Source: Crotophaga sulcirostris (lineage: Eukaryota; Chordata; Aves; Cuculiformes; Crotophagidae). From it: DNA of 64,000 nt. Below the pieces are notes generated by a model, which had not been told where the DNA came from, searched no databases, and worked only from the letters and a program-made list of their open reading frames with translations. Positions within the stretch are counted from its first letter, which is position 1. The number at the start of each line of letters is the position of its first letter. This document shows, piece after piece, positions 39,501 through 54,500 of this stretch. The stretch covers positions 629,495-693,494 of the forward strand of contig VYZB01000096.1 in assembly GCA_013397455.1 (NCBI GenBank), written 5' to 3'. Made by a program: the position numbers and the translations under genes.

Positions 39501-42500
39501 ACAGATCTAAATAACTGAAAGCAAAGATGATTTGTTGCTGTTGTGGACCATGTTATCAGTGCAATAAGGACCCCTGAGTGTAAGGGTAAGGTCAACCACA
39601 GGAAGAGCCCTTGTTGAAGAACAATACCACATTTATCCTAAATTATTCCTTTCTCAGCAAATTCCAAATAAATTTAAATTTAACAGAGACAGCATTAGCT
39701 ACATCCATAGCGATTTCAAAAGTTGGAAGCTATTTTGATGAACCCTAACACTAGTAAAATTTCAATTACATCATGCTCTAGTCTGATCCAAAACATTTAA
39801 TATATAAAATAGCCAAATTAGAAGTGACCAGTCCAATGTTATAAAGATGTGTTATCTTTAGAAATAAACTTTTTAAAGAGGGGTTAACTATATTCTTCAT
39901 CATTAGGGCTACATTGCTCCACCTGTTATGACTCATAAAACACCACACAAGGGATTTGTAAATCGGTGAAAAGGGTCCAAAATAGGTCATCAATATTTTA
40001 ACATGTATTTAACCTGGTTCCTTAAATGGCTGGACATTTTAACATGGTTTCAAGAATAAAATCAAAACAAACACCCCACAGCTTTCTTGGGTGGAGCCAT
40101 GCTTTCCCCAGTGAAAATAAAATAGCTTAATTTGAGTATATTTGCTACTTTTCTTTAGAGCCAACAAAAAAAATATCAGCCCACAGAGTCAGAAATTGCC
40201 CAGACTAAGAAAGCTTTGGCCAAAAACTAATTACAATTACATCACATAAACACTGTTGTAATATGTTGCCACATTAGGGGCTGTGTTTGCAGACTGCTGT
40301 ACCTGTAGAACTGCCCCCAATCCTGTATAATTTCACATGAAAGACTAGAGCATAGTAAAGAGGAGGTGGTTTTTTTCCAGAAACAATAGTTAGGGCTGCT
40401 AATATATAAGAAGCAGAAATTTAGAGATGGTTAAACAAGGTCTAGGAGTGCGCTTTTCCAAGCTCAAAAGACCAGACAGTGCTGTAATCAGGATTTGCCT
40501 CTTCACTTTTGAAGGATGTAGATTTACAGTGACTGAGGATTTAGCCTGATGCCAACTTTTTGCTTAAATTCTTGTAAGAATTCACTGGTACGGGATATGA
40601 TCCACCACGATAAAGATAGCACCACAAAGTGAATGCTTGCACTTGCAGATAGGGGAGAAATAAGAAGCTTTCATCCCTGTCCCTTGCTGAGGGTTCAGGC
40701 ACATCTGCAGATCTGCACTAATTAGAATGCAAGGGCTACTAATCCTGAAGAGTTCTAGACATGCCGAAAAACAGGAAACATCTCCATTCACAGCTTTCAA
40801 CACTGGGCAATGAAGTTAGCAAGATACAGGAGGAAATACATTATATCCTTTAAAAAGGAATATTTGCAGGCTTTTTTGACTCTCGTGTCATGGAAGTCTT
40901 GTGGTTTTCTGAATCTCAATGGAATAGTGAAACTGTTGTATTGTTCAATCTCCTAAAGAATCAACAGCAAATAATCACATTAAATTAACTTAAAGGTTAT
41001 CAAATTCATGCAAAAATCTTAAGCATGCGGTATGGTATCCAGTGCCCGTCATACTTCTTTTATTCAATGTTTTGTTCCTTTTGTAAAACACAAAGAATTT
41101 TCCTACCTGCCAGCTGATTATCTTCCTATAAATATATTTAATAAGTGATGGATTGAACCCAAAATCCTATCTAGAAATTTGGTTAGTTTGCATCTTGAAA
41201 TTATATATAATGGCACAAATCTCAAGTCACAAAATGCTTAGGAATTTCAGATTAAGATTTTAGCTTCATTTGTGAGTTTACAAATCAGGGATTGTGCAGC
41301 CCTTGAGTTTTGGTGTGAATTCATCCCCAGACTAAGCGGCTTTAGTAAGCAATCTCAGAAAGGTTAGAGTGAAGCATGAAACACAAGAAAGATTTAAGTC
41401 CAAGTGCTTTGTATTGCTGCCCAAAGGCATGGATACTGCTCTGACCTAAATGAGGGGCTTGTGCAGCTGCTTGACAGAATCATATTGTAGAAGACAATAC
41501 ACTGACTGATCTTAAATGGAAAGGCTAAGCTACCTTAACTCACCTCATCACTTTCCACTAACATAAATCTTGTGTCTGACCCTAAAAGTTCACAGTAAAG
41601 ATAACTCCCTTTATCTAAATTGATTCCCATAATTGTATTAAATTTTCTAACTCTGAATAATTACTTTTTAATTGAAAACTACAGTATGTGTTTCTTCATT
41701 GATTTTCTTTCCTGACTTATTTTATATTCCTATGCATGTGTTTATAGTGAATAACCATATATGTTCCTGGATGATTACCGGTACTCATTGTTTCTCTTAT
41801 CTGTCAGATTTCATTCTCACTGTAGTTTCTTTCTCTGGATGAATGAATATGCACCTTGGAATGCATTTCCTCACTCTATCATAAAGCTGAGATAAAAATG
41901 CCTAACAAATGAAACAATGAGTAGCAGATACACAGCAATCCAGGTTTGCTCTTGTTTCTAACAGGAAGCAGACAGAACATATACAGAATACTCTGGATGT
42001 CTCTTTCTGTAATAAATAGTAAAGTATCTATAATGATGTGTTGTGCGAATCTGATCCACATTCTCTCAGGAGTATTTGGAATTACTATCTTATTGTGCCA
42101 AAGGTGAGCGCAGAATTTGGGAAGGCATCCCTTCTATAAGCAGACCCTGTAGATTGGATGCAGCTTGACTCTTTACTGTGTTCCAATGCAAACAAGAATA
42201 ATTTTTGTACAGCCTTAAAAGGCAAGCTTGAGAATGATACCAAATGTTGCAGCACATGTGTTGATTTGTTATGTTACTTTTCAACTGTTAGTTATGCTAA
42301 TGGAACAGTTTCACATATTTCGTTTTGATGTATTTACTTTAATGGTTATGTGTATGTAGCTCTCTGCAATTGCCTGGTAACACTGATTGTATGATGTTCT
42401 GCTGTCACCACCAGGCCAGCACTGGAAACAAGATAAGAAAAGTAAAAAAGACTTGAGCCTAAATTTTCAGCCATGCAAACATTGCAGAAAGACCATGAGC

Positions 42501-45500
42501 TGGTGTGAAATGAAACCAAATTGAAAACCATCATAGACCATAATCTAAGTTTTGGCCTGCAACAAAACATGTAGGAAAATGAAGACACAGTCTAGATATG
42601 GCTAACTTGCAGGCCTGTTGTGAGCGGGGTCCCTAGCTGACCCCGGTCAGTCTTAGGGGTACATTCAGCCTCAGGCTTTAAGCAGAGCTGGAGGAGAAAA
42701 TAACTAAACAGGGTAGCAGTTCAAGTTAGCCGGTGTGTGACAAGAGAGAGGAAGGAATCTGTGCCTCAGCCTCTGCTTAGAGTTTCTGTACAAATAACAC
42801 TGAGTCAAGTGAGAATTCTAGACAAATAAGCAAAATTCTGTCATTTGCCTCAGTAATATCTCCAAGTAGGAAAAGAAGACAAATTGAAGGAAGTCCAGAT
42901 GCTCAGTAACATAAGCCATACAAAGAGATTATTGTCCACTGCTCTCTACAGATAATTGTTCCAAGGACATGTGAAGCAGTTGTGCTCTATTACAGCATAT
43001 ATTGAAATATGCGGATAGGATATACTCCTACACAAGGTTTACAGAGGAAAAACAGACTGAAGTTTCACAAAGTGATTTGAAAAGCTGTTTGGAGACCTTC
43101 TAATGGTATCACACTGCTGCAGCCTTCTTCCCTGGCAGTATCAAACTATTCTGCGGCTGGTGACAACTATCACCACCCATGTGGTAAACCAGTTCAATTT
43201 TGGTTTATATCCTGACTGAAAGTGCATGCTTAATTAAGAATGCCTGTTTAGAGGAAAAATCAGTTCTGCATGACAGTGAATGAGGGTCTAAAGATCAAAT
43301 GGAGGAGGGTGACAACTGCAAAAAGAGTATAATGATGCCCTGACAATCAGAAAAAGTACAACAGGACTGACAACTGAAAGATTCATTTTAGGACTAAGGT
43401 TACTATCTGAGGTCTGGACTGTGAGACCTGCAATTCTAACCCACACAGGAGACGGAAGAAAATGTATAGCACAATTAGATAATTTAGAAAAAATATTATC
43501 TCAAATGTTAACCCTAAGCAGACGCAATGCAGAGTAGCAAAGGGGAGATGAGGCAAACTGAGTATAATAGATAAAACTGGGAATAGGCAGCAGAGCCTAG
43601 AAATCAAACTATGCACATGTTTAACATTTAAATCAATATATTCCATGGAAACAATCCAAGCAGCTTCTTTTATTGTCCACAACCCAGATTTACTTTGGTG
43701 TGGGTTGTCAAGATTTGGAAACTTTACTACTTTCTATCTTCTTTTCAGTTTTTACGCAGAACAAATGTGTTTGTGAAGGGAATGAACAAATACATTTCTG
43801 AAGGGAAAACACATTATTTACAACTTACTTCAGCTTGTTTGCGTATTTTAAAGGGATGAAGAGTTTCTTGGTAGAAAAGCTGATGATAAGCCTGTAGGTC
43901 AAACCAAAAGTACGCACAGTTCTTCCACAACTAGAGATGAAAAATGTTGTAAGTTATTGCTATTGTTAAGTTATATCACAGCTTTATAAAAAGTTGACTT
44001 TCCAATGCAAGCAACTATTTAGCTCCTTCAGGTCATCATAAATCAAGCTCATTTTAAGAAGGACAACATATTTAATTGCATCATCACTGTGATACTATAT
44101 CTTTTATTGTATCCTTTTTGCATAATTGGCCATTAAAATTGTTAACATTGTAGTTAACATTTGAAAAGTAACCACATTTCAGTGGCATAAAGCCAGCACT
44201 AAAGAAGAAATGCTGATAATGGGCATGCAGAATTTGTGCCATGGTGAAATAGCATTTTGCAGCAATAATCAAAACAAATATTGTGTACTTGACATATGCT
44301 ACTGGGAATATAATTACATGCTTTTCTGAGGCACAGAGTCTTGGCCTTATTTCATAAATTCAAACAAACATCAAAAGATCTTTCATAAGGAGTCTAGATC
44401 TTTCCCTGAGTCTTCTCTTCTAATCATGTGCTTATGAGGTTTGGATCTTAAAAATGCCCTGAAACCCCCATCACTGGACCATAAAGGAAGTGTTCCAAAA
44501 AGATAGAGGCAGGGAACTGCTCCACAAACTATAGTCTACCTGGCATATGAGTGAAATTGGCTCCACAGATGTGGACAAAACCTTAAAGAAATCATTTTCA
44601 AAGGAGTCCAGCACCTGCAAAGTCTAGAGGATGTGTGGGTGGGTGCCTATCTCCAGTGGAAAAATAAAGATATTTTTAATTAGATTTCTATCTATACACA
44701 TTTAACATTTTTAGCTTTGGAAACACTGCCTCTTGCTTTCTGGTAGCCAAAGGCATTTCTAGCTACTGCTGCTGGATTCTGGCCTGTACCAGCAGTGAAA
44801 CAGATGTCCACCTTGATTGCATTCAAAACTTCTCTAAAGACTCAATTTTTCTGCAAAGCCACTAAACACTCAGATTCATAACTTGTTCCAACCAGTCCTC
44901 AATTTACACCCAGCAATGAATGATGGATCTGCTGACTGCAAAGAAGTAGCATTATGTGCCTCAGAAATCCAAGAAGCTTCATGGAAGCAGAACAGTTTTA
45001 AAAATGGGAGATTTTGGACATCACTAACCCAACAAATAAGAAGGAGGTGGATTATCATGAGTAATAGCATAGAGTATTTTCCATCTTTTTAAAACATGTT
45101 TTTGTGGGTTAAGACCTCATTCTTTCTGCCAAGGTAAAGGCTAGTTTTTAAAAATTATTAGTCTTTTTTTTATCCCTGATGGTACAATCAGATTTTCAAT
45201 AGGTTTGAGACAGTTAGGATCTGACAGCTTGGTTAAGATCTGTCATTAGTTTGAATATACACATGAACAGTTTATTGTTGTTGAGGGATTGAAGTCTCAC
45301 AAGTAATAATTCATCCAGTCATCAATCTTTCTTTTCCATTTTTTTTTCAGTCTGGCTGCCCTCTATAACTTGGCATTCAGTCAATTGTGGACTAAATTAT
45401 CACAGGGTAGGAAAATGCTCATACCTTATTCCCTGACTTCTCACAGAAGTGTGTGAAGTAGTAGCCTGCTCTGTTCTCCAAATAAAGAGACTGCAGCATG

Positions 45501-48500
45501 CTTCCCATTCTTGATCCCCCTAAGACAACACTGCCAGCAGCACTTTTCCCCTGGACAAATAAAATATAGTTATACAGCAAGGAATAAAAGGCTTTCATTA
45601 TTTTCAAATGTCAGTACATTGCAATGGAAGGCCATGCAGTGTGTTCAATTAGTGTCTTCATCCCAAGAAACCAGGCTCCATTTTCTACTACATATGCAAT
45701 TGATCATAGCTCTCCATACCATTTTCTCACTAAATATTCACATCCAGTGGAATAAGTCTGATGACTGAAGGGATGCAGATTAGCAAAATGACCATAGCAT
45801 TCCTTAGGGGGTTCCTCAATACTTGAAACAGGAAAATTAACTCTTTAACTCCGAGTCCTCGAAATTCCAATGATATTAAACTGTACCACTTAGCTGTCAA
45901 AAGTTGTATCAGCTGAGGCTACTGTGTTTTGAACCAACAGAAGTTAACCAGTGGTTATTTGGTCAAACCTCAAAACGTATTACCCCTCATGGAACAAAAG
46001 ATATATCTCCTGGGATTACACCTCTTCCATCACCATCAAAATCACGAGCATTTTAGGGGAGAGGAAATCCATGCCCTTTACTGTGGCTGCCTCCTAGAGC
46101 ATTTGAGGAAGAATACATCCATTTTGACAGTGCTCACAGAGAAACCAGAGGAGAATACAAATTAGTAAATTAGCTTCTGATGATCGTAAAAGAGAAACTT
46201 GGCTGATATGCCACCTCTAATGGTAAAAGTGGGAGCAGATGAGTGCGGTGGCTGACAACCAGCTTCTTTTGAAATAGTAACAGGGATGGAGAAGGGCAGG
46301 AGGAAGCCAGACTTCTGAAGCAGGGCAGGAGGAAGCCAGACTTCTGAAGCAGAGCAGGAAGATCCCGCTCCCCAGTATGAAGTTAAACTATGGATTCATG
46401 CATTCCCCTTTGCATTATATTTGTGACGGCAAATACTGGGGTCCTGACTGTAGGTTCCAGTCTAGCCCTGTAAGTGTAAATGGATAGTACTTTCATCCCT
46501 CTGCCAGAGGGAAACTGCAGGTGTATAGTGAAGGTGCATAGTTCATAGCTCAACTAATAGTTCATGGTATGAACATTTCCTTAATATAACTTTCTAACTG
46601 CAAATGCTCCTTGACTGCAAAGATTATCCTTTTCTTCTGCCAAAATTAACAAAGTAATAAAATTATTGTAGTAAAGTAATAAACAATGTGTGATTTTGAT
46701 GTGAAAAGCAAAACAGTTGTGCTCCAGTGATCAGGAAACTCCGTGCATATGTGAACAGGCTCAGATTTCGTAACATGGGTTTTTTTTGAAGTTGCAAGGC
46801 CATGTGAAAAGTTTCAGATATATTTTAAATTGACAAATCTTGACATCTCATGTGTTTGATTTGTCAGCATTTTAACTGTTACTGAGAAAATTCTATTCTG
46901 TGCAGCCTGTCCCTCCTGAGGTTTGCTGGATTGAAGGCCTGCTTAGCAGGCAATAATTCAACAAAGAAAAGAAAGAAGTACAGAAGCAATGAAGAGGAAT
47001 TGTACAAATTAAGCATTTTCCTCTTGTGAATTTTACTATTTTAATTACTTTCTAGGGCAGATTCAGTTTTTACTGAAAGTATGGTATGCTTCCCTAGCCA
47101 ACGATTCCACCAGAGCATTTATCCAGTGAGTTTTCCATAATAATCTACTGAATACATGGTCACCATGGAGAAGATCAACATTTTCTAGTGAAAATAAACC
47201 TCTCTATGTACCATGATTTCCTATCAAATAGGTGACAGATATCACACAGAAAATGCTGACATTCTAATTATACCTCTGCATACAGCACTGACATTCACAT
47301 AATCAAACCCATTTCTCCCCAGCATTGACTACTTTGCCTTTAATACTACAGAATAAAGTGTTTTAATCCAGGATTCAGGACAACTAAAACTTTCACGCAC
47401 TACTTACCTGGAGCAACTCAGCATAGGTGTACTTTCTATGAACCTGGTATTTTGAGCCTTCAGTGTCATCCAAAGCTGAGGAATGAATCATGTCTCTGCC
47501 CACTGACACTGGCCTGGGTCCACAAACAAACAAGTTTTCAATACCTATTTAAGAAAAAACTAGGACTGCTTACAAAATAAACAGCTAAGAAGGGGCATGA
47601 GAGAGTTGGAATGACATAGTGAACAGTACAGGGGAAAGTACATGGTGGTCAAATTTATAATAAATGTAAAAAATGTAGAGGAATAATTTTTCATGTGGCC
47701 CTGTGGAAATGACTGACACAGCTTACCTCTGAGGGCGAGTACTCAAGACAGTTTAAAAGAATAGAAATGTACATAAAGAATATTAGTGATTATTCAAGAG
47801 GTGGTAAAACACCTGTATTTGGAGAAATATACTCTTTTGTGTTGTGGTTCGAACAACTGAATCATACAATTATAGCATCACTTGGTTGGAAAAGACCTTT
47901 GAGATCATCAAGTCCAATCATACCTGTCCACTACTAAACCATACCCCTGAGCACTTCATCTATCCGTCTTCTAAATACTTCCAGGGATGGTGACTCAACC
48001 ACCCTCAGCCACCTGGGCAGCCTGTTCCATCAGTGCCTGAGAACCCTTTTGGTGAAGAAACTCTTCCTGATATCTAATCTGAACCTCCCCTGGTGCAACT
48101 TGCATCTTATTTTCTCTCATCCCATCACTTATTACCTGGGAGAAGAGACCAGCACCCACCTCCCTACAATCTTCTTTCAGGTAGTTGTAGACAGTGATGA
48201 GGTCTCCCCTCAGCCTCCTCTTCTCTAAGCTTAACAGCCCCACTTCCCTCAGCCGCTCCTCATAAGAATTGTTTTCCAGCCCCTTCACCAGCCTCGTTGC
48301 CCTTCTCTGGACACACTCCAGCCCCTCAATGTCCTTCTTGCAGTGAGGGGCCCAAAACTCAACACAGTACTCGAGATGTGGCCTCACTCACGCTGAGTAC
48401 AGGGGCACAATCACTTCCCTGCTTCTGCTGGCCACGCTGTTTCTGATACAGACCAAGACGCCATTGGCCTTCTTGGCCACCTGGGCACACTGCTGGCTCA

Positions 48501-51500
48501 TGTTCAGCTGGCTGTCAATCAATACCCCAAGTCATTCTCTGCCAGGCAGCTTTCCAGCTGCTCTTCTCCAAGCCTGTAACTCCGCACAGGGTTGTTGTGT
48601 TCCAAGTGCAGGACCCGGCCTTGGTGAGCTTCAGCCCATTGGTCTCAGCCCATTGATCCAGCCTGCTCAGATCCCTCTTGTAGAGCCTCCCTTCCTTCAA
48701 GCAGATCAACACTTCCTCCTATCTTAGTGTCAGCTGCAAACTTACTAAGGGCACACTCAATCCCTTCATCCAGTCGTTGATAAAGATATTGAACAGAACC
48801 GGACGCAGTGCTGAGCCCTGGGGAACACCAATTTTGACCAGCCTCCAACTGGATTTAACTCCATTTATGATGACTCTTTTGGCCCAGCCATCCAGCCAGT
48901 TTTTTACCCAGCAAAAGATGTGCCTGTCCAGGCCAATGGCAGCCAGTTTCTCAAGCAGAATACTGTGAGAAACAGTGTCAAAGGCTTTACTAAAGAGTTC
49001 AGGTGCACTATATCCACAGCCTTTCCCTCATCCATTAAGTGGTTATCACCTTGTCACAGAAGGAGATCAGGTTGGTCTGGCAGGACCTGCCTTTCATAAA
49101 CCCATGTTGACTGGGCCTGATCTCCTGATTGTCCTGCATGGGCTGTGTGATAGCACTCAAGATGATCTGCTCCATGACCTTCTCTGGCACTGAGGTCAGA
49201 CTGACAGGCCTGTAGTTCCTTGGATCCTCCCTCCAACCCTTCTTGTAAATGGGCAAAAATTTTGCCAACCTCCAGTCAAGTGGAACTTCTCTAGACAGCT
49301 AGGACTGCTGTTAGAAGTTGGAAAGGGGTCTGGTGAGCACTCTACCAGCTAACTGAGAAACTAATCAGCCAGGGAGGAATTCTCCATGCATGTAATCAGT
49401 ACCATAACTGTGCTTCACTAGGCAGATATTATTATTATTATTTTCTATATAATAGAAAAGCATTCATGAAAACAGTAGGATCTAAAAACCTTTCATAAAT
49501 ATTTGAGATATATTCACGTGCAAGGGACTTTCATACTTACCACTTTCTACAGCTAGAAATGTCATCTTTCTCGGGGCTCTGACTTGATGGCAGGGTAGGT
49601 GATAATCTTAATGATCTCTTCAAAGAAAAATTTGGTGTAGATAGTTTTAATAAAGTCGTTGGTGAGCTTGTTCTACTTTTCTAAAAGGCATAACAAAAAC
49701 TAGGCCATTCCAATTATTTTTCTACCTTTGTGTTTGCTTAACATGTTCCCATCAACTGCTCAAATATATTCAAGAGCTTTCAGAGCTATTTTGCCTTGTC
49801 AAGCACAATATGTAAAACTTCAAATAGCAAAAATCTTCTCTGAATACTTCACAAGATTTTTCAGCACAGCTTAATAACCACTATAGCTTAACAATTACAT
49901 TTTTAACAAGTAGAAATATGTTACATGTACTTTGTACAGAATTACAGAGGATGGCAGGTGAAGAGCATGTGAACACGTTTTGTGAATCTTTACTCAGATG
50001 ACCTTGACTGGCTTACTATCAACCAGGACTGTAAGGCAGATACAGCCACCCATACTAAGAAAGAAAGAGGATATTCAGGCACACCATCACTAACTTATTT
50101 TGAACAAAAACATGGTATGACATTTTGGAGATGCAAGTTGCCTTCAGAGTGTCCTCAGAAATTCACCCAGATTTGCTGCTTTTTCTAAGCTCTTGCAAGC
50201 ACAGCAGAGCTGGAAGATTCAGAAGTCCAGATTTATTACAACAGAACAGAAAAAAGCAGCAAGGAACAGACCATCAACTAATTCTGTGAGGTTCATGGGT
50301 GTCAGGTCATAGTTTTTTCAAGTACTGAACAACAGGGGCTGAAAAACCTGCAGTTAGGATCCTGTCTACTTGACCTACAGCTAGTCCCAGGGCATTAGTA
50401 CACCTCGTGAAGCCAGAACTGGTCTCTGTAAGAGGCAGCAGCTTCTGGCTCCCATTCCTGCTGTGATCAGCAGGAATCTGGCTCCTGAACCCAGCTTCTT
50501 CTGAACAGGAATCTGTCCCACTGTTTTTCCTCTGTTATCTCCATGAATTAGCTTTTTGAAAAATATAATTGTGGTCTAAAACTATCCAATTCAAAGTAAC
50601 AGAGGTATGTGTGAACAGATCTATGGTATAGCCCATCCAATTCTCGTTACTGGAACCACGGTCTCGATTCACAATCTCTAAGTACATTCTGTCCTGAGGC
50701 TTAACACTGTGTTGTTGAAAACCTGCAGCTTTCATTGCAGTTTCCTCTCAAATTCAGACTTTCAAGGAAGAACAGAGTCAAAACTGAACTGGCGACCTGC
50801 AAGCTACATGCTGTGAAAAGGTCAGATCTGTGTTGTGTGGCTCATGGCCCTCAGTAGAGAGCAAAGTCGTGTAGCTGATTAAAGGGCTATGGTGATAGAA
50901 AATGAGCAGAACTCTGACCTTTTTACAAATATGAGGGGTAGATTAACAGTAACTGCAGTGAAGTTGTAAGAATTACTCTGGTTTAACATAAGTCTGATCG
51001 AAGGGCAAAATCTGTGCTGCTAAATCTTCGGTCTTGCAGTTCTGAGAATCTTGAGACAAAATATCTATCAAAAAGACTTATTAAGTAGCCAGGATGTAAC
51101 TAAGAAGATAATTCGACTCAATTTATTGCAACCTGTTGCATTAAGTACAGTAAATTTTTTCTACATTTTTATACATAACCATTTGCAACAGATAATCTTG
51201 CTAAATCTTCACTTCCCAACAACCAAGGACCATATCCTTGTCCCATTGAATTTGAGGAATTTTATCATTATTTTTGATGGGACAAGGCTTTGTTTTTCAA
51301 TGTTTTGATCCTACCTACCTGAGGAAGGGAAGGTGGTATTTTAGGTGTGCAAGACTTAGATGTCAATGGTAGCAATGATACCATTTGTGGAAAAGGATCA
51401 ATGTCCACCCTTGGCCTCTCTTGGCACGTGTGCCAGAGCTTCAGTTTTGCACTGGCACTTTCTATGGCTGATGAATGAGTGACACAAAATCTGGGACCCC

Positions 51501-54500
51501 TAGGGAAAAAAAAAAAAGAAATACTAGGCTATTTGGCTTCTTCTTTTTTCCCCCCATGATGGTGTTTACTATAGCAAGATATGGTGCTATATGCATCTAG
51601 AAATAAAAATCAGGTAGTGCCTGTTTAGACACTGCACTCTTCCAAATCTAAAACCAAGCTACAAATAAATAAACTCGGGTTGCAAATTCTGCACCATTAC
51701 ATAGTTGTCTTTGTATGAGTTTGCCACATCCATCCTACAGCAAAGAACAGGAAAGGACTGTAGGTCACAGAACATAGACTGTAACTCTCATGAGGCTCCA
51801 CAGCAAAGTTCACAGTTGCAGGTATTTGTTTATGCCTGAAATTTGTTAATCCCTCCACCCCTGGGAAGGAGAGAAGAAGTTCAAACTTGAGCTTATGTTT
51901 TGGAAAGAGGTTGGAGTTTGCATCCTTGCTTAAGCTGTCAATACGACAAGGGCATTTTATATGACAGGCACTGAACAGTGAAGTTTCAGGGTCAAATTTC
52001 ACATAGATGCGTAAACAGAGTATCCTCCGAAACTTGAGAAGGGCAATATGGGGAGTAGGTTAGGATAGAATTAATCTTCTTTGCCTGGAGGACTTTCTTG
52101 ACTCTGCAGCCTAAATTTAGTTGAATAGTATTGAAAGCAGCTATACACAAAGTAGCTCATATGCTCTGGCAGTAAAATAACAAGGGCTCAGCAAGGCAGA
52201 TCTACCTGGCTTCTCAGCAGATTGCAGTGTAGTTCAGGCTCAACTAAAAATTCAGTGGCTACATCTGCTAATATTTACAACGGCACTGCATCCCATAATT
52301 GCAACGGGATAAGTGAGATGAAATAAGACTCATAGGACTATGAAAGAAAAGGGAAATTTGTTAAACAACAGAATCTTAGTTCAGGTTCATTTTTTCATAC
52401 CAGTAAAGAAGCAGAGGTTTCACTACTTCAGGCTGGATCTGACTTAAGTGGTTTATATTCCATTGATCTCCATGCAGTAGATCAAGTCTGAGTAACACTT
52501 CTGAACTGAGGAAATAATCTCCACTGCTCACCAGATAGAGTTTTTTCATCTTACTGAGTTGCCTTGAAACAACAAAAATAGTCACATAAGCATGTATCAG
52601 ATGCTATACAGAATCTAGTACAGTTCATCCTATTGCTTAAACTGCTGTCATGCAACATGTTTTTAATTGCAAATGGCAGAAGACAAAACAATTTTTCTAC
52701 AAATTAGAGACATGTTGTGTATAAGATGAAATGTACAGTGCCTTAGAAGAAACAGTCTGAATGCCTTAGAACAGACAATTTGAATCCAGCAGAGCCTTTC
52801 ACTAAAGCAGTTTGTCATACTGAATGTCCTACTTGTTAATTTACATTCTTTTATTATTTTTTTAATTTCTGTTGCCATCTGTTTGCCAAATCTCTTTCTA
52901 ACAAACCCTTAATACTATACTGATTCTGACTTCATGTAAGCTTTGCAAACATGACTCTGCAAAAAGAGTTTTATCAGCTTCAGCAGAGTCATTCCTGACT
53001 CACCTTGTCAGGACATTCATGATTACTTCAATTGTGTTTGTTTTATTCAAACATTATGATTTATTCTGAAATCTCAAAACCTGCATTGATCTAGCTGGGT
53101 TACAAGTATTAAAAAAATGGGAATAACTATTAAATAATGGGAAGTACCGCTGTTGTCTTGTAGCGTCCTTTAGAGCCTTTAGTCTTTCAATATCCATCCA
53201 GAGCCACCAGTACTTTTCCCCAAGTGTTCCTTTAATGAACTTCTTGAATCGTTCAAACTCATGTCTGTTGCCAGTGTCGTATGTCCTGTGACTGGTACAC
53301 CAGGCAGCCCTAGTGTCTGCCCCACTGCTTTCAGAACTTGATCTTAAGCTTACTTCTTCAGTATCTTGTTCTCTTACATCTCCCTGGGGCTCCAAGACAG
53401 TAAATGGAGAAGAACTTTGGGAAAAGAGTGACTCTGTAGTACCACCGGCAGATTCATTATTTGCTAATTCATGTACAAACACTTCAGGCCGTTTGTGGAA
53501 ATCCACATTGGCCTCAATGTCAGCAGGTGGCTGGTGGGTCAGTTCTGAAATGGGTTCCTTCATTACAAACTGAGCATAAGCTGGTGGGAGTTCTTCCAGT
53601 TTCTGAAAAGTTGTGTTTCCCTGTTCATTTCCTTCCTTTGCAGCACTTTCCAATTTTGGGTCTAGATAAACTCTTAACTGAGTGTGAGAAGGAGATTCAG
53701 CAACGGCCACAGAAAAATCCTCCTCAGCTTCTCTAGATGTCTCCCTGATAATGTCGGCTTTTGCTGATGTTGTCCTTGAAGGGGAAAAGAAACCTCGTTG
53801 CTCGAATTCCTTAGACTGGGAACCTGCTTCTGCATTAAATCAAAAAAGATCAGTGAACACCCTTTCAGGACTGCTCTCTTGCATATCAACTTTTCCAAGT
53901 TAAAAAATGCAATATATTTATATTGTGCTGCTGCAGAATAATCAGACCGTGTCACATTGCAGAGCACAGAACAGCAGAGGTGCTTACAGTGCTTTCTGGC
54001 TAGAAACTTAGTCCCATGGCTCAGAAATTCACTTTTTAGTTCCAGCAGAGCAGCAGAGTACAGGAACAACTCCCTCTGGAGCTAATTGTCTTGTTCACTC
54101 AGCTGAGCATCCCAGCTCCTCAGCACTTGTTAAACCGCCTTGTTGCGCTGCAAGGCCTAGTTTCTTCCTGAGCATTTGGCCATAGTTTGATCAAAGTCAC
54201 AGTATGTAGCAAGACTCATTTTTGTTTAGGCATGAGGAAGCTAGTAAGTCATAATTCTTATGTTGATTATTCCATAAGACTGAAACATCAAACAGGCCTC
54301 TGTCAGTTGGCTAAAATCTTGACATATATAGAAGAATAACAAAACAAATTATTATGTCAAGGGCTCTGGAAATATTTAACAAACCTGCAGTCCAGTCTGC
54401 CACCCAGAAATGGCTCCTGGTCTGCTGAGAAAGAAATGGCAAACCCAAGTACTTCTGCAGCATGTTAGCAAGGATGACCTTGACTAGGTTAATGCTGTAC

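Noticed and set aside
40797..40952. Candidate coding exon on the minus strand after acceptor TTCTTTAG (reads [12 protein letters not shown]...)
   Set aside because: No usable donor before its stop, and window exons 12 and 13 already join in phase to give the normal RGS order [14 protein letters not shown].
53313..53573. Plus-strand frames opposite the large RGS22 exon
   Set aside because: Shadows of the real minus-strand coding exon.
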